A stretch of 64,000 nt of DNA from DASXRU01 sp034665305 (GTDB taxonomy: Bacteria; Acidobacteriota; Blastocatellia; Pyrinomonadales; Pyrinomonadaceae): NCBI GenBank assembly GCA_034665305.1, contig JAXDFZ010000005.1, positions 1 through 64,000 of the forward strand. Direction: 5' to 3'. The notes beneath the pieces are model-generated. The model was not told where the DNA came from, did not search any database, and was given only the letters and a program-made list of their open reading frames with translations. Position 1 is the stretch's first letter; every line of letters starts with the position of its first letter. Shown here one piece after another: positions 59,232-64,000 of this stretch. The position numbers and the translations under genes were made by a program.

Positions 59232-59592
59232 GAAATTTCGGATTTCGAGTTTCGCGTTTCGAGTTTAGCGAAGAAGCCCGCGGAGCGGGCGGCCATATTC
59301 GGTAGCCCACAGCGCAAGCTGTGGGTAAGCGACGTCGATTGAGTCTAAGCTCGCGAAGCGAGCGGCATAATCTAAAAGCCGCTCGTCGCAATTTTTGTCG
59401 CGCCGCTGGGGCTCAAGATCGCTAACCATACATTCACCCACAGCTTGCGCTGTGGGCTACTGATATGGCGTTGGCTTCGCCAACTGGTTGACGGGTCAAC
59501 TCGTCCTTGAGCTCAGTCCTGAGTCCCCGATCTGAATGGGTTCCGAGTCCCAGGCTTCCTAACTCGAAACCCGAAACTCGAAACCCGAAACT
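59232..59592. repeat. Composite palindrome copy 3 of 3 flanked by CTCGAAA heptamer arms
   Basis: Outer heptamer arms GGATTTCGAGTTTCGCGTTT then CGAGTTTAG (59239-59267) and AACTCGAAACCCGAAACTCG then AAACCCGAAACTT (59562-59594) enclose the ~210-bp composite (GTAGCCCACAGCGCAAGCTG ... CCCACAGCTTGCGCTGTGGG with CTACTG). Two repeat families are thus nested. Confidence 0.88.
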
Positions 59593-59601
59593 TTCCGTCA
59601 G

Positions 59602-62307
59602 TTACTTATTCTCGTGCAAACCGTGCTGAACGATGCTTTGCATTTCCAGCGCGTTGGGCATGCCGAGGATGGTCGCCGGGCTTAATCCAAAGGGCCCGCC
59701 TTCCGTGTTGGCGTTGAACGTAATGCTGTCGCCCTGGGCATAAGCATAAGCCAGCGTCGGCGGCATGTTCGCCGCCATTGATTTCAACGCCTGTTGCTGT
59801 TCCTGCGGCAGACTGCTGGCCGTGCCCGCGAGGCGATCGGCAAACGGCTGCACGAGCGGAGCCAGGTTGTGATAGAAAACTGCGGAAAAGTTCGTGTTCC
59901 CGTCGGCCGGCAAACCTGCCATGAACTTTGCCGAATGGACGAGGGTGTAACCCTGATCCTTCGCGCTGATGGAACGGGCCACGAGCGCACGGCTTGGTCC
60001 CACAATCATGTAACCGTTGGCGAACGCGTAGTTCACTTCCACTCCGAAGTCAGCCGACTTCAACGTGTAGAACGTGCGGCCAGAAACTTCACCACGATCC
60101 CACACCAGTCCGGCCTTGCCGATTTTGGCGGCTTCTTTATTGATCTCGGCCACAATCTGCTCCAGCGACTGTTGCAAGTGGTTCTGGTCGTTGACCTGAA
60201 ACACCATCTTCCACGAAGGCGTCGGCAGGATTGGTCCATCGATGGCAAAAGCAAACTCACCACCAAAGGGCCTGGCGATGTCCTCGCGAATATCGAGTCC
60301 GCGCTCCGCTTGCTGTTTGTCCAGAGTCTTGCGCAAGTCGGGCGACACGGTTTCAATTACGCCAAGTAGATCGTCTACCAGGGTAACCGGGTTCTTAACC
60401 ACAAAGCCGGCAGCCAGGTTCGCGTCCGGCGAAATGTAATCCAGCGCGCCAATCGGAGCGGGCGCTGCCAACCATGACGGAATGCCGCGCTGCGGGTCGT
60501 TGAAAGAAAGCGTGGCATGCGTGTGCGTCTTGCCGGCCACGTCGTTTTGATCCAACACGAAGTACTTGACGCTCAGGATTCCCAATTGCTTTAACGCGCC
60601 CTCCTGCTTTTCAGCATTTGAGGTTTTGGGTCTCTCTGCCTGCGCCCGGGCGACGATCTTTTCCAGGTTAGCGGCAACGACCAGGCCGGCGCCTTGTTGA
60701 TAGACCTGGGCAATGCGCTCGCGGAAAGGCGAGGCGGTGAAACTGCTGGCGCCGCCACTCTGCGTCAAGCGCGCCAGATCCTGAAGCTGTTGCAGTTTAG
60801 GACTGGCGGCGAACAGACCGTTTGAGATCCAAACGTGCAGTTCGTCATTCTTCTTGCCCGGCGCAACGGGCGTTGCCACTGCGGTCAGCGGATTCTCTAC
60901 GAAGCGAATTGCAGGACGCCCCTGGGTGTTACCGGCATACTTCGCAATCTGCTGTTCGAGGAACGGACGGAAGCCCGCGGAATTCTTCAACTCCGCCAGA
61001 ACCAGCGGGGCCGCCGGCTCGCCCTTCTCATCCATGGACACTGAGACGGCAACTTCGTCGCCCAGATACTCGCCAAATTCTCGAATCGTCCCAATCACCT
61101 GCTCCATATTTGGACCATGGTTTCCGGAACGCTCACGCGACCACCACTCTCGCAGGGCGGGGTTCTGTCCGATCCGCTCCTGCATTATCCGGTGCGACTC
61201 CACCAGAGTTGCGGTCAGGTTCGGCAATGCGGCATAAACGATTGTGTTCTCCGGCATCAGATCCAGCAGATGAGTTGAATTGCGCAAACCTGGTTGCTGC
61301 ACCTTGCTCAGATCACCGCTGAGGGCGGCAACGCTCGCTAACGTTTGCGCATATTGCGCGGCCTTGCGGCTCCACGCGACTTCGTCTTTGACCGGCACCA
61401 TTTCGATGGAGCGGCTGGTAGCCGCTTGCTCGCCGGCGCGCAGCACTCGCTCACTGTTGGCGTGGTCCATGTGGACTTCGCCTTCGATCACCGAAACCCG
61501 CGAGCCTTTGGTGCCGCTATTGACTGAAAAAATCGTGCCGGTAACTGAAACCAGCGAATCGCCGGTATCGACAAACAAATGGCCCTTGTCCTGCTTGGCT
61601 GCTTCCACCACGATGGCGCCGCGATTCAAATGAATGGTTGTGCCTTGCGCATTCTTAGTGATGGAAAACTCGGACCGGTCCTTCATTTCGATCATCGAAC
61701 CATCGCCCAGGCGAACCATGGCGCGAGAATCCTTCGCCGTACGCAGGTGCTCGCCACGCTGCAGCTTCTCTCCGGAATTCACCAACGTAGTGTGCAGGTC
61801 GTCCACTTGATAGACCTGGCCTTCGGCCGCCTGGACGGTCGCTTCGAACTCGCCGCCAAACGGCGCATACCGCTGGATGAAGGGCAGCGCCAGCAATCCA
61901 AATCCAATCACGAGCGCCGCCGCAATTCCCCATCGCATGACTACCGGCTGAATGCGGTAGCGTCGCGTGGCGACAGCCTTCTTTGCCGGCGCCAGCTTGC
62001 GGGTGCGGGCATCGTTCATCGCCCGGCGGCAGGGAATGCATTCGTGCGTGTGATCCACCAGCAGCAGTGAACGCGCCTGCGACAGGCTGCCACTCAAGTG
62101 CGCCGGAATCAGCGACTGGAAGTCCGCACAATTCTCAATCCGATCGGCAGCAACGGCACGGGTCGTGGACTCTTCCACGCCTGCCGCTGACATGCGCGAC
62201 CACACTCGCTCCGCCGCAGCGCTTACTACTACCGGATCGATCTGTTCGTGCCGGATTTCCGCCGTTGTCTTATCAAGGATTGCGTCAAAGTCATTATTGC
62301 TTTTCAT
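59602..62307 (-). CDS. Large FecR-domain membrane protein, anti-sigma-like
   Basis: 901 aa. The cytosolic head (~1-120) has a zinc-finger-like HTHECIPC motif of the anti-sigma ZAS type. One membrane helix (MRWGIAAALVIGFGLLALPF, ~125-145) is followed by a FecR domain (EGQVYQVDDLHTTLVNSGEK, then GDSLVSVTGTIFSVNSGTKG, ~155-300) and a ~600-residue periplasmic region. That region carries LPENTIVYAALPNLTATLVE and FGGEFAFAIDGPILPTPSW motifs, which resemble DUF3352-type proteins. It lies directly downstream of the ECF sigma gene and probably holds that sigma factor in response to an external signal. Confidence 0.85.
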   Translation of the reverse strand: MKSNNDFDAILDKTTAEIRHEQIDPVVVSAAAERVWSRMSAAGVEESTTRAVAADRIENCADFQSLIPAHLSGSLSQARSLLLVDHTHECIPCRRAMNDARTRKLAPAKKAVATRRYRIQPVVMRWGIAAALVIGFGLLALPFIQRYAPFGGEFEATVQAAEGQVYQVDDLHTTLVNSGEKLQRGEHLRTAKDSRAMVRLGDGSMIEMKDRSEFSITKNAQGTTIHLNRGAIVVEAAKQDKGHLFVDTGDSLVSVTGTIFSVNSGTKGSRVSVIEGEVHMDHANSERVLRAGEQAATSRSIEMVPVKDEVAWSRKAAQYAQTLASVAALSGDLSKVQQPGLRNSTHLLDLMPENTIVYAALPNLTATLVESHRIMQERIGQNPALREWWSRERSGNHGPNMEQVIGTIREFGEYLGDEVAVSVSMDEKGEPAAPLVLAELKNSAGFRPFLEQQIAKYAGNTQGRPAIRFVENPLTAVATPVAPGKKNDELHVWISNGLFAASPKLQQLQDLARLTQSGGASSFTASPFRERIAQVYQQGAGLVVAANLEKIVARAQAERPKTSNAEKQEGALKQLGILSVKYFVLDQNDVAGKTHTHATLSFNDPQRGIPSWLAAPAPIGALDYISPDANLAAGFVVKNPVTLVDDLLGVIETVSPDLRKTLDKQQAERGLDIREDIARPFGGEFAFAIDGPILPTPSWKMVFQVNDQNHLQQSLEQIVAEINKEAAKIGKAGLVWDRGEVSGRTFYTLKSADFGVEVNYAFANGYMIVGPSRALVARSISAKDQGYTLVHSAKFMAGLPADGNTNFSAVFYHNLAPLVQPFADRLAGTASSLPQEQQQALKSMAANMPPTLAYAYAQGDSITFNANTEGGPFGLSPATILGMPNALEMQSIVQHGLHENK

Positions 62308-62322
62308 GATGTTCTCCAGAAC

Positions 62323-62386
62323 GTAGGACAGACATTCTTGTCTGTCTGCTTTCCTTTCAAGGGACAGACAAGAATGTCTGTCCTAC
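62323..62386. repeat. Perfect 24-bp-arm GTAGGACAGACATTC foldback
   Basis: 62323-62346 and 62363-62386 are exact reverse complements with a 16-bp loop. A further palindrome CACAGACTTCAGTCTGTG follows at ~62391. Located between the sigma and anti-sigma genes, so it may attenuate the downstream gene. Confidence 0.93.
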
Positions 62387-62398
62387 CTGGCACAGACT

Positions 62399-62968
62399 TC
62401 AGTCTGTGTGAATCTGCCCTGCCTGCAAATACCGTCCAATTTCTTTACGCAGTTTTGTGCGCGCGCGGTGCAACGTCACCCCGACCACGAGGGCCGAGGT
62501 TTTCGTTAACTCCGCAATTTCCTGATTGTCGTAACCTTCGTAGTAGCGCAGCACAAACATCTCGCCGGCGGTGGTTCCCAAACGAGAAACCGCGTGGCGA
62601 ATCAATGTCTGCAATTCGCGATCGGCGTGCTCGACTTCCGGGCTGCGTTCGTTCGTTGCTAATGATTCCGACGCCACGTCCTCGAGGCCGACTGATTTGG
62701 AGCGCGTCCGGCTTCGCAGTAGATCGAGCGACGCATTGATCGCGGCGCGCGAAAGATAGGCTTCGGGGTTTTGGGAGAGGTCATAGGTTTCCTGCCCCTT
62801 GATCAGGCGCAGGAAAACTGTCTGCAGCACGTCTTCGGCGTCGGCCGCGCTGCCGGTAATTCGATGGGCAGTGCGAAAGACTCGTCCGTGGTGCGTTTGG
62901 AAGAGAGTTTCGAGTTCTCCCGGGGGTTCGGTTACAAGTCGCAATGGTTTAAGGGCGGCAGCCTGCAA
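62399..62968 (-). CDS. ECF-type RNA polymerase sigma factor
   Basis: 189 aa from TTG 62968, which follows AGGAG by seven bases; no ATG fits the region-2 start. Sigma2: LETLFQTHHGRVFRTAHRIT, AEDVLQTVFLRLIKG, NPEAYLSRAAINASLDLLRS. Sigma4: LIRHAVSRLGTTAGEMFVLR, YYEGYDNQEIAELTKTSALV, VTLHRARTKLRKEI. It recruits core RNA polymerase to a stress or envelope regulon, and is likely controlled by the FecR/ZAS protein downstream. Confidence 0.94.
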   Translation of the reverse strand: MQAAALKPLRLVTEPPGELETLFQTHHGRVFRTAHRITGSAADAEDVLQTVFLRLIKGQETYDLSQNPEAYLSRAAINASLDLLRSRTRSKSVGLEDVASESLATNERSPEVEHADRELQTLIRHAVSRLGTTAGEMFVLRYYEGYDNQEIAELTKTSALVVGVTLHRARTKLRKEIGRYLQAGQIHTD

Positions 62969-63154
62969 GATTTTTCTCCTGAAAAGTCGTTTCCAGCTTG
63001 TAAACGCTGGTCAGGAGAATCTATTAACAGTTCCGTAATAACCTTCTGAAAACCTCCCGGCCCATCAAGGGACGGCAGCGTAACCCCATCGCTTCACTAG
63101 AGCCGCGGACTTTGTGCCCTCCCCGCTTACGGGGTGGGGAAGGACTCAGCCCAC

Positions 63155-63233
63155 TGCGGATTTGCGGATCGCGGATTAAGAGACACGCCCCTGCTTCAAA
63201 TCCGCAGTCCGCATTCTGCAATCCGCAATCCCC
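63155..63233. repeat. CCGCAAT heptamer foldback near the right edge
   Basis: Left arm CTGCGGATTTGCGGATCGCG then GATTAAG (63155-63181), right arm AAATCCGCAGTCCGCATTCT then GCAATCCGCAATCCCC (63198-63233). Sits in the 423-bp gap upstream of the sigma gene; the rest of that gap holds no gene. Confidence 0.85.
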
Positions 63234-63391
63234 TAACGAGTGAGTTATGACGGGCTTCCTGATCCTTGTCGACGCGCGGCCGCTGACGGGCAAAGTCCAC
63301 CAAAGAGTTTACCCGAATATTTTTTCCGGCCGGCGAAAATCGTTCTACCGACATCAAGACCTATCTGAGATAGCATCGTCCGCCTCAAGCG

Positions 63392-63616
63392 ATGAAAGGT
63401 TGGCCTTTTCAAAACGTCCCGATCGGACCGGCTAAGGCAATCGCGCAGGTTAAGGGCTGGAAGCCCGGAACAATTCCCAGCGCCCCGCGCCCCGACAAGG
63501 CGAGGTGTAACGGAGATGGATTCTGTATCTGCAGCGGTGGTCCAGACTGCGATAACCTGGCGGGACTTTGCCGTGGCGACATGATCTGTGACGGCTATAT
63601 CTGTTGTGCCGGGTGA
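63392..63616 (+). CDS. Small Cys-rich hypothetical protein
   Basis: 74 aa. A Lys/Trp/Pro-rich first half (MKGWPFQNVPIGPAKAIAQV) with no signal peptide, then eight cysteines at 39, 45, 47, 53, 60, 66, 71 and 72 (RCNGDGFCICSG, DCDNLAGLCRG, MICDGYICCAG). The density is knottin-like or metal-binding. No convincing ribosome site and no homologue I know; coding status is a guess supported by the regular Cys spacing. Confidence 0.45.
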   Translation: MKGWPFQNVPIGPAKAIAQVKGWKPGTIPSAPRPDKARCNGDGFCICSGGPDCDNLAGLCRGDMICDGYICCAG

Positions 63617-63637
63617 AGTGAAGCTTGCTGGAGAGTG

Positions 63638-64000
63638 CTAACGGGTTGGCAAGGCTGCAAGACGCTGGCGCGCTTCCGCCGCTTCCGGACTCTGAGGATG
63701 GCGCCGCAGGATCTCACGCCAGGCGGCGCCATCGTAATGGAAGGTGTTGGTGGCGCGATCGAAAGTGAAGTTTATGTCCTGGCGATTGTAGCGATCCAGC
63801 CCATTGTAATTAAGAAAGTAACTGAAGTCGGGAGCGCCGCCCGCCGTCATTTCGTTGCGATCTAAACGCCGGCCGGCTTCGCGCGAAAGTTTTTCGGCGG
63901 CTTGTTCCGCCGCGTCGCCAAAAATCAACAATGCCTGAGGCCGAAGTGGTGAACGCGGAAAAGCATCCAGAAACAGCCGGGCCCGGGCAATGCGATCAAA
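63638..64000 (-). CDS. C-terminal end of a protein truncated by the window edge
   Basis: 121 codons in frame from the right edge (FDRIARARLFLDAFPRSPLR, then QALLIFGDAAEQAAEKL) to the stop at 63638. Middle part FSYFLNYNGLDRYNRQDINF, ending WREILRRHPQSPEAAEARQR. The last segment looks like a tetratricopeptide-like helix with an LRRHPxSPEAAEAR motif. Start and function are not visible. Confidence 0.75.
   Translation of the reverse strand, partial: FDRIARARLFLDAFPRSPLRPQALLIFGDAAEQAAEKLSREAGRRLDRNEMTAGGAPDFSYFLNYNGLDRYNRQDINFTFDRATNTFHYDGAAWREILRRHPQSPEAAEARQRLAALPTR

Noticed and set aside
63247..63435. 62-codon plus frame before the Cys-rich ORF
   Set aside because: No motif, no ribosome site, overlaps the better candidate at 63392.

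Overview
The window looks like the chromosome of a soil or sediment acidobacterium, probably related to the Blastocatellia/Pyrinomonadaceae. This is an inference from gene content: a VWFA-related secreted protein with a Gly-rich tract, a sortilin-like BNR-repeat protein, a CarboxypepD_reg/DUF4214 surface protein, a PEP-CTERM protein, the futalosine route to menaquinone, and many palindromic intergenic repeats. No rRNA, tRNA, CRISPR array, complete insertion sequence or prophage was found. Genes are mostly in short operons on both strands, with GC-rich codon use.

Layout. 1-6.9 kb is an unusual accessory cluster: a truncated P-domain/CarboxypepD_reg/DUF4214 secreted protein, two tandem tail-collar-fold proteins, two DUF6916-like proteins (one with a Tat signal), two paralogous GNAT acetyltransferases, an aspartyl/asparaginyl beta-hydroxylase with a Nif11-like C-terminal domain, and an overlapping sulfotransferase. 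7-19 kb holds an S9 peptidase, a DUF2071 protein, an ATP-grasp enzyme, an acyl-CoA ligase, a DUF559 nuclease-like gene framed by inverted palindromes, a DinB protein, a PEP-CTERM protein, a LysA-type decarboxylase and an amino-acid permease. 19.1-23.2 kb is a compact menaquinone operon (PilZ-ubiX-mqnP-mqnE-mqnD). 23.9-41.5 kb carries envelope and housekeeping genes: an outer-membrane lipoprotein-sorting-like protein, PlsC, an M14 peptidase, a VWA protein, atpD-atpC without the rest of the ATP synthase genes, pdxJ, a GT2, an S41 protease, an amidase and a 1041-aa BNR-repeat protein.

41.6-54.3 kb has an RNase HII with an altered GRG motif, then a cassette of separate LigD-type phosphoesterase, DUF488 and ATP-dependent DNA ligase genes. 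Two inverted copies of a ~240-bp MITE-like element bracket the cassette. Next come three frameshifted genes, a truncated AAA+ protein with a degenerate P-loop, a peroxiredoxin, a nucleotidyltransferase/EEP gene pair, a CDGSH protein, a TSUP transporter and an alkyladenine glycosylase. 54.3-59.2 kb is a two-ATPase, two-permease ABC-2 export operon. 59.6-63 kb pairs an ECF sigma factor with a 901-aa FecR-containing membrane anti-sigma-like protein. The right edge has a small Cys-rich ORF and the C-terminus of a truncated gene.

The other strong theme is the intergenic DNA. At least eight families of foldback repeats can be read by eye, including two made of heptamers (CTCGAAA-type and CCGCAAT-type) arranged as inverted arms. 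Several run into coding sequence and supply gene termini.
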